Assembly: GCA_024403355.1 (NCBI GenBank)
Contig: JAKSRW010000001.1
Location: 1 to 64,000 of the forward strand
Length of the DNA stretch: 64,000 nucleotides
Source of the DNA: Lachnospiraceae bacterium
Lineage (GTDB): Bacteria; Bacillota; Clostridia; Lachnospirales; Lachnospiraceae
Reading direction: 5' to 3'
Notes under the pieces: generated by a model
Databases searched by the model: none
The model's input: only the letters and a program-made list of their open reading frames with translations
Told to the model about the DNA's origin: nothing
In this document: in pieces, positions 36,419 to 45,864 of the stretch
Layout of the letters: every line of letters begins with the position of its first letter
Position numbering within the stretch: position 1 is the stretch's first letter
Made by a program: the position numbers and the translations under genes

Positions 36419-37317
36419 TGGATCAGGCCGAACAGTTAAGAATGCTTGTAAACAAGCAGCAGAGTGAGCAGAAAAAAGCACGTAAGGTTTCGAGAGTAAT
36501 AACGGTCACAAGCGGCAAGGGTGGTGTAGGCAAGTCCACACTCACCGTAAATCTTGCCATTCAGCTCAGCAGACTGGGCAAAAAGGTAATAATCCTCGAT
36601 GCAGACTTTGGTCTGGCAAATGTCGAGGTCATGCTTGGCATCAGGCCTGATTATAATCTGGCGGACCTGATGTTCAGGGGGAAGGATCTTAAGGACATTA
36701 TAATGCCCGGCCCCGAAAATATAGGCTTTATTTCGGGCGGTTCGGGAATTCAGGAGCTTAGCAGGCTTACTCGTGAACAGGTGGTATATCTTGTTCAGAA
36801 GCTCTATGAGCTCGATGAAATGGCAGATATCATTCTGGTGGATACCGGCGCGGGAATCGCAGATACGGTTCTTGAATTTGTATCCGCAAGCAATGAGGTA
36901 CTTCTGGTGGCAACCTCAGAGCCAACCTCAATTACCGATGCCTATGCGCTTCTTAAGACTCTTAACAGAAAGAGCGGATTCTCAAAGGATGACACCAAGA
37001 TTCATATGGTGGCAAACAGAATTGAGAGTGAAGAGGAAGGCGATAATCTCTACAAAAAGCTTGGTCTGGTTGTGGAGAAATTCCTCAATATAGGGATTGA
37101 ATATATCGGTGCGATTCCGAATGATACAAACTGCGGAAAGGCAATTATGCAGCAGGAGCCCATCATTATTTCTCAGCCGAATTCACCCTCATCAAAGGCT
37201 ATCTGCAAAATTGCGGATAAGCTGCTTGATATAAGACGCGAGAATGCGGAGGGCAAGGGTATTGCACTTCTGTTTAATCGCTGGATGAAGAGTATTTACA
37301 GGAAAAAGAAGAATTAA
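36418..37317 (+). CDS. flhG: Flagellar number regulator FlhG (MinD/ParA-like ATPase)
   Basis: A 299-residue MinD-like ATPase. Deviant Walker A SGKGGVGKSTLTVNLA is near residue 32, with LDADFGLANVEVMLG after it and IILVDTGAGIADTVL as Walker B. A C-terminal basic tail follows. It stimulates the FlhF GTPase and sets flagellar number. The N-terminal QAEQLRMLVNKQQ may be the FlhF-activating helix. Starts at TAATG overlap with flhF. Confidence 0.95.
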   Translation: MDQAEQLRMLVNKQQSEQKKARKVSRVITVTSGKGGVGKSTLTVNLAIQLSRLGKKVIILDADFGLANVEVMLGIRPDYNLADLMFRGKDLKDIIMPGPENIGFISGGSGIQELSRLTREQVVYLVQKLYELDEMADIILVDTGAGIADTVLEFVSASNEVLLVATSEPTSITDAYALLKTLNRKSGFSKDDTKIHMVANRIESEEEGDNLYKKLGLVVEKFLNIGIEYIGAIPNDTNCGKAIMQQEPIIISQPNSPSSKAICKIADKLLDIRRENAEGKGIALLFNRWMKSIYRKKKN

Positions 37318-37344
37318 TCTTCAGAGAGGTTGGTCCGGAACAGT

Positions 37345-38100
37345 ATGCTTAGTAACGTGTTAAAGGTCGGTGACAAGATAGAGCTTAAGGAAATCTATCA
37401 TGCAAGACTTACAACCACAAATCCCAAAACATATGTGAGTCAGGTGCTGGACATTCTTGATGAATACAGAATGAATATTGCTGTACCCATCGAGAGTGGT
37501 CATCTTGTGCCCCTTGAAATAGGAACGCGTTATGAGATGAGTTTCCTGACAACCTCGGGTATATACATGTGTAAATGCGAGGTTAAAAACAGACTGAAGC
37601 AGAATAATCTGTATTTTCTGGCTATAAGCATCATATCCGAATTAAAAAAGGATCAGAGAAGACAGTATTTCAGACTTGAAAAAATCATTGCAATGAAGTA
37701 CAGGCCTATTACGGAAATGGAAAGAAAGCTTAACTCCTTCATTGAAAAGAAAGCTTATAAGGATGACAGGGAAAAGCGAATTGCTTTCGAAAAGCTTGAT
37801 GAACTGGCAAAGGTAAGCTATGCGGCTACTATCGTAAACGTAAGCGGTGGGGGGCTTAAGTTTACGGCCGAAATGGAAATTGCGAAGGATACGCTTTTGT
37901 ATGTGCATTTTACTCTTGACGATATGACGGATGTTGAAGCAGATGCAAAGGTAATAGGTGTCGCAAACTCGGTAAATAAGGCAAGCCTCTACGAATATCG
38001 TGTGGAATTCGTTAAAATCAAGAAGGAAACCAGAGAAAAGATTGTACGATATGTATTCAGTGAGGAACGAAAGCAGCGTCATAAGGAGAACGGCTTATAA
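37345..38100 (+). CDS. YcgR-like PilZ domain protein (c-di-GMP receptor)
   Basis: A 251-residue protein: N-terminal YcgR-like barrel (about 1-95), then a PilZ domain with the c-di-GMP-binding RxxxR (DQRRQYFRL, about residue 102) and NVSGGGLKF. Between these two motifs lies an extra charged helical insert of about 45 residues (KYRPITEMERKLNSFIEKKA...), unusual for PilZ. Such proteins brake the flagellar motor when c-di-GMP rises. ATG 37345 follows AGAGAGG at 37322-37328 with 16 bases between. Placed between flhG and cheB as ylxH-neighbour genes often are. Confidence 0.87.
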   Translation: MLSNVLKVGDKIELKEIYHARLTTTNPKTYVSQVLDILDEYRMNIAVPIESGHLVPLEIGTRYEMSFLTTSGIYMCKCEVKNRLKQNNLYFLAISIISELKKDQRRQYFRLEKIIAMKYRPITEMERKLNSFIEKKAYKDDREKRIAFEKLDELAKVSYAATIVNVSGGGLKFTAEMEIAKDTLLYVHFTLDDMTDVEADAKVIGVANSVNKASLYEYRVEFVKIKKETREKIVRYVFSEERKQRHKENGL

Positions 38101-38122
38101 AAAAACGGGGGTAAATGGGGAA

Positions 38123-39265
38123 ATGGCAAAGAAAATATTGACAGTTGACGACTCTGCACTCATGAGAAGGGTGTTATCTGATATAATATATAAGGATCCA
38201 AGATTTGAGCTGGAAGCATCGGCTGCAAACGGTCTTGAGGCCTATGACATGATTGTTACGGAGCGTGACAGATTCGACCTCATCATTCTGGATATTAACA
38301 TGCCGAAGATGAACGGAATCACGCTTATGGAAAAGCTTAAGGATAAGGGAATTGCGATTCCCGTGCTTATTGTAAGCAGTCTGGCGAAGGAAGGCGCAGC
38401 CGAAACAATCAGATGTCTTGAGCTCGGAGCCTTTGATTTTATTACAAAGCCTGACAGCTTTATGGAAACTAAGGGTGATGCTTTTGCAAACAAGGTGCTG
38501 GGACTTATCTGTGCGGCACTTAAGCTGGAAATGCTTGATACTGCGCCCCGTGAGTCACTTAACAGACTTGTAAAGCAGAATGGTCCGGCGAATGAAGGAA
38601 CATATGGTGTGGCAGGTGCGATGTCGGCATTAGCGATGACTCATTATAACAAGAAGCCTCATCAGCCGGTTGAAATGAGAAAAAGAAAGCTCGTTGTGAT
38701 TTGTGCATCAACCGGTGGCCCCAAGGCTCTTTCGCAGGTAATTACCGGGCTTCCCGAGAAGCTTGCGGCCCCTGTGATTATTATTCAGCATATGCCTGAA
38801 TATTTCACCGGTACACTTGCGGAAAGACTTAATGCGGTATCAAAGCTTCCCGTCAAAGAAGCGGAGACAGACGACCTTCTTAAGCCCGGCAGGGTATATC
38901 TTGCAAAGGGCGGCAGACACTTAAGGGTTGTCCATAAAATGAATGACTATTATCTGGAGCTGAACGACGACCCCGCACGCAGCGGACTCAGGCCCTGTGC
39001 GGACGTAACCTTCGAATCGCTTCAGAACCTTTTATACGATGATATCACCTGTGTTGTGCTGACCGGTATGGGAAGCGACGGCACAAGGGGCATCGGAGCT
39101 TTGTGCGAAACAAAAAATCTTTATGTAATCGCGCAGAATGAAGAAAGCTGTACGGTATACGGTATGCCGCGTGTCGTACATGAATCGGGATTGACGGATA
39201 AGGTATTACCGATTGACAGGATTGCTGATGCAATTATTGATAATGTAGGTGTTACGGCATATTAA
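38123..39265 (+). CDS. cheB: Chemotaxis protein-glutamate methylesterase CheB
   Basis: A 380-residue CheB. The receiver domain begins KKILTVDDSALMRR and is phosphorylated at Asp57 (LIILDINMP). After a linker of about 50 residues, the esterase domain shows the triad Ser196 (CASTGGP), His223 (IIQHMPEYFTG) and Asp319 (TGMGSDGTRG). It removes methyl groups from chemoreceptors. The frame is open back into the PilZ gene, but ATG 38123 starts the receiver fold. No cheR is present nearby. Confidence 0.97.
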   Translation: MAKKILTVDDSALMRRVLSDIIYKDPRFELEASAANGLEAYDMIVTERDRFDLIILDINMPKMNGITLMEKLKDKGIAIPVLIVSSLAKEGAAETIRCLELGAFDFITKPDSFMETKGDAFANKVLGLICAALKLEMLDTAPRESLNRLVKQNGPANEGTYGVAGAMSALAMTHYNKKPHQPVEMRKRKLVVICASTGGPKALSQVITGLPEKLAAPVIIIQHMPEYFTGTLAERLNAVSKLPVKEAETDDLLKPGRVYLAKGGRHLRVVHKMNDYYLELNDDPARSGLRPCADVTFESLQNLLYDDITCVVLTGMGSDGTRGIGALCETKNLYVIAQNEESCTVYGMPRVVHESGLTDKVLPIDRIADAIIDNVGVTAY

Positions 39266-39286
39266 TTGCCGGGAATGGAGGAGCAA

Positions 39287-41377
39287 ATGGACGTAAGCCA
39301 ATATTTGGAAGTGTTTATTGAGGAATCAAAGGAGCATTTACAGGCACTGAACGAGCATCTTCTTATTCTTGAGAAGGAGCCCGAAAACGAAAACACAATT
39401 AATGAGATTTTCCGTGCGGCACATTCCTTAAAGGGTATGGCAGGCACAATGGGCTACAAGAGAATGCAGCGTCTGACCCATGACATGGAAAATGTATTCC
39501 AGGAAATCCGAAGCGGAAAAATGAAGGTTCGCCCCGAGCTTACCGATACACTGTTCGGCGGACTCGATGCACTTCAGGAATACGTTGATAATATTGTCGA
39601 CTCACAGGACGAAGGTACAAACGATAATCAGGACCTTATTGATAAGCTTGCAATGGAGCTCGATATAGGTCTTCACGGCGGAAGCGGAGCAGCCGCACCC
39701 GCTGCAGCAGCTGCGGCACCTGCGGCAGAGAAGCCTGCAGAGCCTGCAAAGGCTGAGGTTGCATCAGGTATTACTATTACATATGCGGACCATGAGAAGG
39801 CCGCAATCATCGAAGGCTCCACACAGGGCTTCAATGCATATGAGGTACGTGTTGATGTTCAGGAGACCTGTCTGTTAAAGGCAGCCCGTGCATACCTTGT
39901 ATTCAAGGCACTTGAGGAGACCGGTGAGATTATCAAGTCGGTTCCCGATGCACAGATGATTGAAGATGAGAAATTTGATTTCTCTTTTGCAGTGGTTATC
40001 CTTTCAAAGCAGAGCGCAGAGGATGTCAGAAAGCGTGTAATGAACGTATCTGAGATTAAGGATGCTCTTGTAGAAAAGAAGGTATTTGAGGAGCCAAAGG
40101 AAGAGGTTAAGGAAGAGGCAGCAGCTGCAAATACAGCCGCACAGCCCGGTACGGCTGCACCTGCGCCGGCTCAGGCGGCACCTGCCAAGGCCCAGCCCGC
40201 AAAGAAGGCTGTTGTTAACCGTTCGGTTCGTGTTGATATTGAAAAGCTTGATGACCTTATGAACCTCGTCAGCGAGCTTATTATTGCGAAAAACGGTCTG
40301 TCAGCGGTATCGGCTTCGGATATGAAGAGCAGCACCGAGAAGACAAATCAGTTTAATGAACAGATAGAGTATCTCGAGAGAATCACAACAAACATTCACC
40401 AGAGTGTAATGAAGGTTCGAATGGTTCCCATCGAGAGCGTTGTAAACAGATTCCCCAGAATGATCAGAGACCTTTCCAAGAAGCTTAACAAGCCCATGGA
40501 GCTCTACATGACAGGTGAGGAGACAGAGCTTGACCGTACCGTTATCGATGAAATCGGCGATCCTCTGATGCACATCTTAAGAAACTCTGCAGACCATGGT
40601 CTTGAGAGTCCCGAGAAGAGACGTGAGCTTGGAAAGCCCGAGGTTGGTTCCATTTTCCTTGATGCATATCAGGAAGGCAACAGCGTTATTATCAAGTGCA
40701 GCGATGACGGCGGCGGAATTAACACAGAGAAGGTTAAGCAGAAGGCTATTGAGAAGGGTACTATCACACCCGAACAGGCTGAAACAATGACAGAGAAGGA
40801 CTTTATCGACCTGCTCTTCAAGCCCAGCTTCTCAACTGCGGATAAGATTTCGGATGTATCGGGACGTGGCGTAGGTCTTGACGTTGTTAAGTCAAAGATT
40901 GAATCACTGAGCGGTACAGTTGAGTGTAAGACAGAGCTCGGAAAGGGTACAACCTTTACCATCAGCCTTCCTTTAACACTCGCTATCATCCAGACACTGA
41001 TGGTAGTTATCGGAGAAGAAAAGTACGCTATTCCTCTCGGAAGCATAGACACAATCGAGGATATCCCGATTAATGAAATAAAGAGCGTTGAGGGTCGTGA
41101 GGTAGTAAATCTCAGAGGAACTGTAATTCCTCTTATCCGTCTTGCGGATGTGCTTGATATTCCCAATGTTGGACCTGACGGCGAAACACTTACGGTTGTT
41201 GTTGTTTCAAAGAGTGACAAGAAGGCAGGCCTTATCGTTGACAGTCTTATGGGTCAGCTTGAAATCGTAATCAAGTCAATCGGAAAGTATATCAGCAATT
41301 CAAAGCTGATCAGCGGCGCGACAATTCTGGGCGATGGTGAAATCGCACTGATTCTTGATGCTAATGCATTGTTATAA
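39287..41377 (+). CDS. cheA: Chemotaxis histidine kinase CheA
   Basis: A 696-residue kinase. P1 domain with phospho-accepting His46 (FRAAHSLKGMAGTMGY); Ala-rich linker; a P2-like domain (about 165-270); second Ala-Pro linker; P3 dimerisation helix (RVDIEKLDDLMNLVSELIIAKNGL); P4 ATPase with HILRNSADHGLESPEKR and GRGVGLDVV; P5 CheW-like domain to the end. The start at ATG 39287 has GGAGGAG at 39277-39283; TTG 39266 and ATG 39275 are less suitable. Confidence 0.98.
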   Translation: MDVSQYLEVFIEESKEHLQALNEHLLILEKEPENENTINEIFRAAHSLKGMAGTMGYKRMQRLTHDMENVFQEIRSGKMKVRPELTDTLFGGLDALQEYVDNIVDSQDEGTNDNQDLIDKLAMELDIGLHGGSGAAAPAAAAAAPAAEKPAEPAKAEVASGITITYADHEKAAIIEGSTQGFNAYEVRVDVQETCLLKAARAYLVFKALEETGEIIKSVPDAQMIEDEKFDFSFAVVILSKQSAEDVRKRVMNVSEIKDALVEKKVFEEPKEEVKEEAAAANTAAQPGTAAPAPAQAAPAKAQPAKKAVVNRSVRVDIEKLDDLMNLVSELIIAKNGLSAVSASDMKSSTEKTNQFNEQIEYLERITTNIHQSVMKVRMVPIESVVNRFPRMIRDLSKKLNKPMELYMTGEETELDRTVIDEIGDPLMHILRNSADHGLESPEKRRELGKPEVGSIFLDAYQEGNSVIIKCSDDGGGINTEKVKQKAIEKGTITPEQAETMTEKDFIDLLFKPSFSTADKISDVSGRGVGLDVVKSKIESLSGTVECKTELGKGTTFTISLPLTLAIIQTLMVVIGEEKYAIPLGSIDTIEDIPINEIKSVEGREVVNLRGTVIPLIRLADVLDIPNVGPDGETLTVVVVSKSDKKAGLIVDSLMGQLEIVIKSIGKYISNSKLISGATILGDGEIALILDANALL

Positions 41378-41388
41378 GGGGGCAAAGT

Positions 41389-41847
41389 ATGGCTGATATT
41401 AATGTTGCTGAAGCAAATGATTTTAAGCAGTACATCGCTGTTATGATTGACGGCGAGCAGTACGGTATTGATATTAATTATATTGATAATATTGTCAGAA
41501 TGCAGAGAATTACCCGAGTTCCCAAGGCTCAGGAATACTTTGCGGGCGTAATCAATCTCAGAGGCGAGGTTGTTCCCGTAATGAGTCTGAGACTCAAGTT
41601 TGGTCTTGAGGCTGACAGCTACGGACCCAAGTCACGTATTCTTATCATCAAGCCCGAGGCTCAGGCTTCAATCGGCTTTATCGTAGATGAGGTACTTGAG
41701 GTAGTTACAATCGCCGACAAGAATATTGATCATGTGAGTGATGTTGAGGAAAAGTCTTACGTAATCGGTGTCGGAAAGCACCTTAAGGGACTTGTTTCAA
41801 TTCTTAACATTAATGCCGTTCTGGCAGAAAAGGAAGCTAACTCTTAA
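41389..41847 (+). CDS. cheW: Chemotaxis coupling protein CheW
   Basis: A 152-residue CheW: YIAVMIDGEQYGIDINYIDNIVRMQRITRVPKAQEYFAGVINLRGEVVPVMSL is the classic pattern. It connects chemoreceptors to CheA. It follows cheA by 11 bp with AAGGGGGC as ribosome site. Confidence 0.98.
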   Translation: MADINVAEANDFKQYIAVMIDGEQYGIDINYIDNIVRMQRITRVPKAQEYFAGVINLRGEVVPVMSLRLKFGLEADSYGPKSRILIIKPEAQASIGFIVDEVLEVVTIADKNIDHVSDVEEKSYVIGVGKHLKGLVSILNINAVLAEKEANS

Positions 41848-41860
41848 GGAGGGCTTATCG

Positions 41861-42481
41861 ATGACTGAAATGAATTCTGAGGAATACAGGGAGCTGCGTA
41901 TTGACGTGCTTACCGAAATATCGAATGTTGGAACCGGAAATGCCGCACATTCGCTTTCATCAATGCTTAGCGGAGATATAAGTATTGAGGTGCCTGTTAT
42001 CAGGTTTCTGGAATTTAAGGACCTGGCAGAGGCAATAGACGGTGCGGAAAACACGGTTGTCGGAATAATGGTTAATCTTCAGAGAGACCTTAACGGAATG
42101 GTCATGTTTCTGATGGATATCAAATCCGCGAACGGAATTCTGAATAATCTTTTCGGCCGGCCGGCCGGGCATGTCATCGAAGAGTTTTCCGAAATGGAGC
42201 TTTCCGCACTTAATGAGCTGGGAAATGTAATGGCAGGAGCTTATCTTTCCGCAATTTCGACACTGACAGGTCTTTCGGCCGCAACAACAGTGCCTGAGAT
42301 TGCCATAGATATGGCAGGTGCCATCATGAGTGTTCCGGCCATTGCCTTTGGCAAAATAAGTGACAGGGTGCTTCTTATCCAGTCAGAAATAAAGGGTGAA
42401 GGAATAAATGCAATGGGTAATTTTATTCTTACACCTACAGAGGAATCCTTTGACAAGATTTTTAATGCCCTTTGGGCTTGA
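41861..42481 (+). CDS. cheC: CheY-P phosphatase CheC
   Basis: A 206-residue CheC with two phosphatase motifs: D-x3-E-x2-N in DVLTEISNVGTGNAAHSL and the second in ELSALNELGNVMAGAYLSAIS. It dephosphorylates CheY-P and binds CheD. The start at ATG 41861 follows AAGGAGGGC; the frame is open back into cheW. It ends 9 bases before the cheD start. Confidence 0.96.
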   Translation: MTEMNSEEYRELRIDVLTEISNVGTGNAAHSLSSMLSGDISIEVPVIRFLEFKDLAEAIDGAENTVVGIMVNLQRDLNGMVMFLMDIKSANGILNNLFGRPAGHVIEEFSEMELSALNELGNVMAGAYLSAISTLTGLSAATTVPEIAIDMAGAIMSVPAIAFGKISDRVLLIQSEIKGEGINAMGNFILTPTEESFDKIFNALWA

Positions 42482-42489
42482 GGACGTAT

Positions 42490-42975
42490 ATGAGTCAGAT
42501 AATTAAGGTTGGTATGGCTGATATGAATGTCTGCAGGGTTCCTGACAGGATAACGACATTAGGACTCGGGTCCTGTGTCGGAGTAGTGATTTATGAACCG
42601 TATGCACCGGTATGCGGAATGGTTCATATCATGCTTCCAAACAGTAAAGCAATTACAAATAACGAGAATCCGGCAAAATTTGCCGATACAGGTATAATGC
42701 TTCTTGCGGATAAGCTTGCGGCTATGGGGCTTTCACGTTCCAAAATGCGTGCAAAAATCGCAGGAGGTGCAAGAATGTTCAAATATGTCGCTGCAAGCGA
42801 TATGCTTAAGGTGGGCGAAAGAAATGCGGAGGCGGTTAAGGCTGTTTTGCAGAGTCTTTCGATTCCTCTGCTGGCAGAAGATTGCGGCGGTGATTTTGGA
42901 CGGACAATAGAGTTTGACCCGAAGACGGCGGAACTGTGCATACGCTCAATCGGAAGGCCTGAGAAAATAATTTGA
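42490..42975 (+). CDS. cheD: Chemoreceptor glutamine deamidase CheD
   Basis: A 161-residue CheD. The catalytic Cys29 and His46 are seen in TTLGLGSCVGVVIYEP and GMVHIMLP, with AKIAGGARMFK downstream. It deamidates receptor glutamines and is regulated by binding CheC. The start at ATG 42490 fits the family, with GAGGAC upstream. Confidence 0.96.
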   Translation: MSQIIKVGMADMNVCRVPDRITTLGLGSCVGVVIYEPYAPVCGMVHIMLPNSKAITNNENPAKFADTGIMLLADKLAAMGLSRSKMRAKIAGGARMFKYVAASDMLKVGERNAEAVKAVLQSLSIPLLAEDCGGDFGRTIEFDPKTAELCIRSIGRPEKII

Positions 42976-42991
42976 AAAGGATGCTGATTAA

Positions 42992-43360
42992 GTGAAGGAT
43001 AAGCCTATAGTAATATATGTCACGCTTATTGCGGGACTGATATCAAGCATTATCTGTATTATCAGAAAGGTGTCATTGCTCGACACACTTATCATTACCT
43101 TTATCACACTGCTGGTTTTCATGATAATAGGACTTATAGCAAATAAGCTCGTATTCAAAGTTAATCAGGAGGTTGAAGAAAAGGAGAAGGCCGAGAGGGA
43201 ACGTCTGGAAGAGGAACAGCGCGAAAAGGAACGCCTGGAGCGTGAGGAACGCGAAAAAGAGGAACAGGCCAGACGCGAACAGGAAGAACGCGAAAAGGAA
43301 GAGGCGGAGGCAGCCAGAGAGGCTGAACGAAGGCCCAGCAACGGTAACAGACTGTTTTAG
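42992..43360 (+). CDS. Small membrane protein with charged helix, unknown function
   Basis: A 122-residue protein: two membrane helices (about residues 5-25 and 30-50), then an almost uninterrupted Glu/Arg/Lys-rich helix (about 58-112) predicted as a single long coiled coil, and a short polar tail. No family recognised. It starts with GTG 42992 behind AAAAGGATG and lies between cheD and fliA, so it is presumably co-expressed with motility genes. Its topology suggests a membrane-anchored scaffold, but this is only a guess. Confidence 0.8.
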   Translation: MKDKPIVIYVTLIAGLISSIICIIRKVSLLDTLIITFITLLVFMIIGLIANKLVFKVNQEVEEKEKAERERLEEEQREKERLEREEREKEEQARREQEEREKEEAEAAREAERRPSNGNRLF

Positions 43361-43393
43361 CAGTTATTAAGATTCTAAGAAGGGACAAACATA

Positions 43394-44152
43394 ATGGCAC
43401 TTGACAGGGATAAGTTATGGAGTGAGTACAGTGTTACAAAGGCACCTGAACTCAGAGAAAAACTTATAATTGAATACTCTGGGCTTGTAAAGCTTGTGGC
43501 AGGAAAGCTCAGTATGTATCTTGGCTATAATGTTGAATATGATGACCTTGTCGGTTACGGGGTATTCGGACTTATTGATGCTATTGACAAGTTCGATTAC
43601 GACAAGGGTGTAAAGTTTGAAACATATGCATCACTCAGAATCAGGGGTGAGATTCTGGACCAGATCAGAAGAATGGACTGGATTCCCAGAACCGTGCGTC
43701 AGAAGCAGAAGATGCTTGATGCAGCATATAAGAAAATTGAGGAACGAAGCGGTAAGCTTGCAACTGATGAGGAGCTGGCAGACGAGCTTGGTATATCTGT
43801 TGATGAGCTCTGCAACATGCAGAATGAAACAAAGATTACCAATGTTATTTCACTCGATGAATATATGGATGAGGGCGATGCCAGAATTGAGCCGGTTGAA
43901 AATAAGGATTATATGCAGCCCGATAAGGTTGTAGAAAAGGCCGAGCTTAAGAAAATTCTTCTTGAGGTACTGGAATCGCTTACGGATAAGGAGAAAAAGG
44001 TTATTCTTCTTTACTATTACGAGGACATGACCTTAAAGGAAATCAGCCAGGTACTTGAGGTTTCCGAATCACGTGTTTCACAGCTTCATTCAAAGGCACT
44101 TGTTAAAATGAAGCAGAGACTTGGCGGTAATATGTCGATGTTTTTGGGGTAA
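43394..44152 (+). CDS. fliA: RNA polymerase sigma factor FliA/SigD (sigma-28)
   Basis: A 252-residue sigma-70-family factor of the FliA/WhiG group. Region 2 reads VEYDDLVGYGVFGLIDAIDKFDYDKGVKFETYASLRIRGEILDQIRRMDW; region 4 reads LTDKEKKVILLYYYEDMTLKEISQVLEVSESRVSQLHSKAL. It directs late flagellar and chemotaxis transcription. Located after cheD and one unknown gene, as sigD is after cheD in Bacillus. No FlgM anti-sigma factor gene is seen nearby. Confidence 0.96.
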   Translation: MALDRDKLWSEYSVTKAPELREKLIIEYSGLVKLVAGKLSMYLGYNVEYDDLVGYGVFGLIDAIDKFDYDKGVKFETYASLRIRGEILDQIRRMDWIPRTVRQKQKMLDAAYKKIEERSGKLATDEELADELGISVDELCNMQNETKITNVISLDEYMDEGDARIEPVENKDYMQPDKVVEKAELKKILLEVLESLTDKEKKVILLYYYEDMTLKEISQVLEVSESRVSQLHSKALVKMKQRLGGNMSMFLG

Positions 44153-44231
44153 ATAAGGCATATTATTAATATACCGCGTGGCGGATGGGGTTAACTATAG
44201 ATATGTCTGATAGGAGAAGGTAGGACACAAT

Positions 44232-45827
44232 ATGGCGAAAAATGGATATTTTCAGCTCGAAAAAAGGACTGACGGAGCTTATCTTACAGTATATCCACCC
44301 TTGGACGGAGGATTGGTATGCAGTGTCGATATGGTTCTGCGTTACCTTGAAAGCTTAAAAATTGATTATGATAAATTAATAGTAGCGGATTTGCTTAAGA
44401 ACGCATCGGAGCAGAAGACCGTAAGAATCAGCGCATCCCTGCCGGTTACGGCCGATGAGGAATGTGAGGTTCAGATTGATCCGGAGTACACCACGGTTAC
44501 AATGAGGTTCTTCCCGGAGATGCCCGGAGGCAGAAAGCTGAGCTATGATGATGTAATTCGCAAGCTTGCAAAATACAGTGTTAAATTCGGTATTGACAGC
44601 GATGCAATAAACAGATACCTTTCTGAGCGTTCTTATTGCACGGATTATATCGTCGCACAGGCGCAGATGCCGGTAGAGGGCAGGGATGCGTCCATAAAAT
44701 ATTGTTTTAATACGGATACAGGCACAAAGCCTAAGCTTAATGAGGACGGTTCGGTTGATTTTCATCAGCTGAATACGCTTAGCGTTGTGGAAAAGGATCA
44801 GGTGCTTGCAATTCTCACTCCTTCTGTAGCGGGTGAGGCGGGCTGCGATGTAATCGGCAGACCCATTAAGCCCAAGAAGGTCATCATTAAGTTCCTTAAA
44901 CAGTCAAAAAATACACACATTTCGGCTAACGGCTGTGAGCTTATCAGTAATGTCAACGGCCATGCGGTAATAACGGACGGCCAGGTTTTCGTGTATGATA
45001 TATACAGTGTTCCCGCCAATGTCGATGTTTCAACGGGTGATATAGACTATAACGGAAACGTTGAGATTGAAGGAAATGTAAATGCAGGCTATAAGGTACG
45101 TGCGACAGGGGATATTGTTGTAAACGGTATCGTTGAGGGTGCTGAGCTCTATGCTGGCGGCCAGATTATCCTGAAGCGCGGTATTCAGGGTATGGGCAGA
45201 GGCGTGCTTTCTGCAGGCTCGAATATCATTGCAAAATTTATTGAAAGTGCCAGCGTACAGGCGGGCGGCTTCATTCACACCGAATCCATTATGCACAGCC
45301 AGGTGGTTGCGGGTGATGAGATTGTGGTAAAGGGCAAGAAGGGCTTCATTACCGGCGGCTCGATTAAGTCCGGCAAGTATATTGATGCGAAGATTGCAGG
45401 CTCTATAATGGGTACACAGACCATTCTGGAGGTGGGTGAGAATATTACCCTGACAGAAGAGCTTAAGAATCTTACAGCCGAAAGACGAAAGCTTTCCGGT
45501 GACATTGATATGGCGAATAAGTTCACCAATTTCATTTCGAAGAAGATAAGAGACCATGAACAGGTATCCGCTGAAAAGATGACTCAGTTTACCAATCTTA
45601 ATGCGATTAAGGGTGTTTATCAGAAGCGAATTGCAGAAATTGACGACAGAATGGATCAGATTAGCGCAATACTGGAAAACTGCAGCAAGGGCTATATACT
45701 TATTGATGATGTTATCTATCCCGGATGCAGGGTAACCGTTTCGAATGTTACAACCTTTATTCATAATGAATCGAAGCACTGCAGGCTTGTAAGAGACGGT
45801 GCGGACATTAGAACAAGGGCATATTAA
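44232..45827 (+). CDS. FapA-family protein (DUF342)
   Basis: A 531-residue DUF342/FapA protein. An N-terminal part is followed by a right-handed beta-helix rich in turns (DIDYNGNVEIEGNVNAGYKVRATGDIVVNGIVEGAELYAGGQIILKRGIQGMGRG, about residues 275-400) and a coiled C-terminal region. FapA-like proteins have been linked to flagellar assembly and to polar sensing of motility. The start has AGGAGAAGGTAGG. Members occur after fliA in many Clostridia. Confidence 0.85.
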   Translation: MAKNGYFQLEKRTDGAYLTVYPPLDGGLVCSVDMVLRYLESLKIDYDKLIVADLLKNASEQKTVRISASLPVTADEECEVQIDPEYTTVTMRFFPEMPGGRKLSYDDVIRKLAKYSVKFGIDSDAINRYLSERSYCTDYIVAQAQMPVEGRDASIKYCFNTDTGTKPKLNEDGSVDFHQLNTLSVVEKDQVLAILTPSVAGEAGCDVIGRPIKPKKVIIKFLKQSKNTHISANGCELISNVNGHAVITDGQVFVYDIYSVPANVDVSTGDIDYNGNVEIEGNVNAGYKVRATGDIVVNGIVEGAELYAGGQIILKRGIQGMGRGVLSAGSNIIAKFIESASVQAGGFIHTESIMHSQVVAGDEIVVKGKKGFITGGSIKSGKYIDAKIAGSIMGTQTILEVGENITLTEELKNLTAERRKLSGDIDMANKFTNFISKKIRDHEQVSAEKMTQFTNLNAIKGVYQKRIAEIDDRMDQISAILENCSKGYILIDDVIYPGCRVTVSNVTTFIHNESKHCRLVRDGADIRTRAY

Positions 45828-45864
45828 GCATAGCAGGCTGATATTTGACTGAGGGGGTGATTCC

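Noticed and set aside
38000..38122. N-terminal extension of CheB overlapping the PilZ gene
   Set aside because: The receiver domain begins at ATG 38123; the upstream part is the shadow of the PilZ reading frame.
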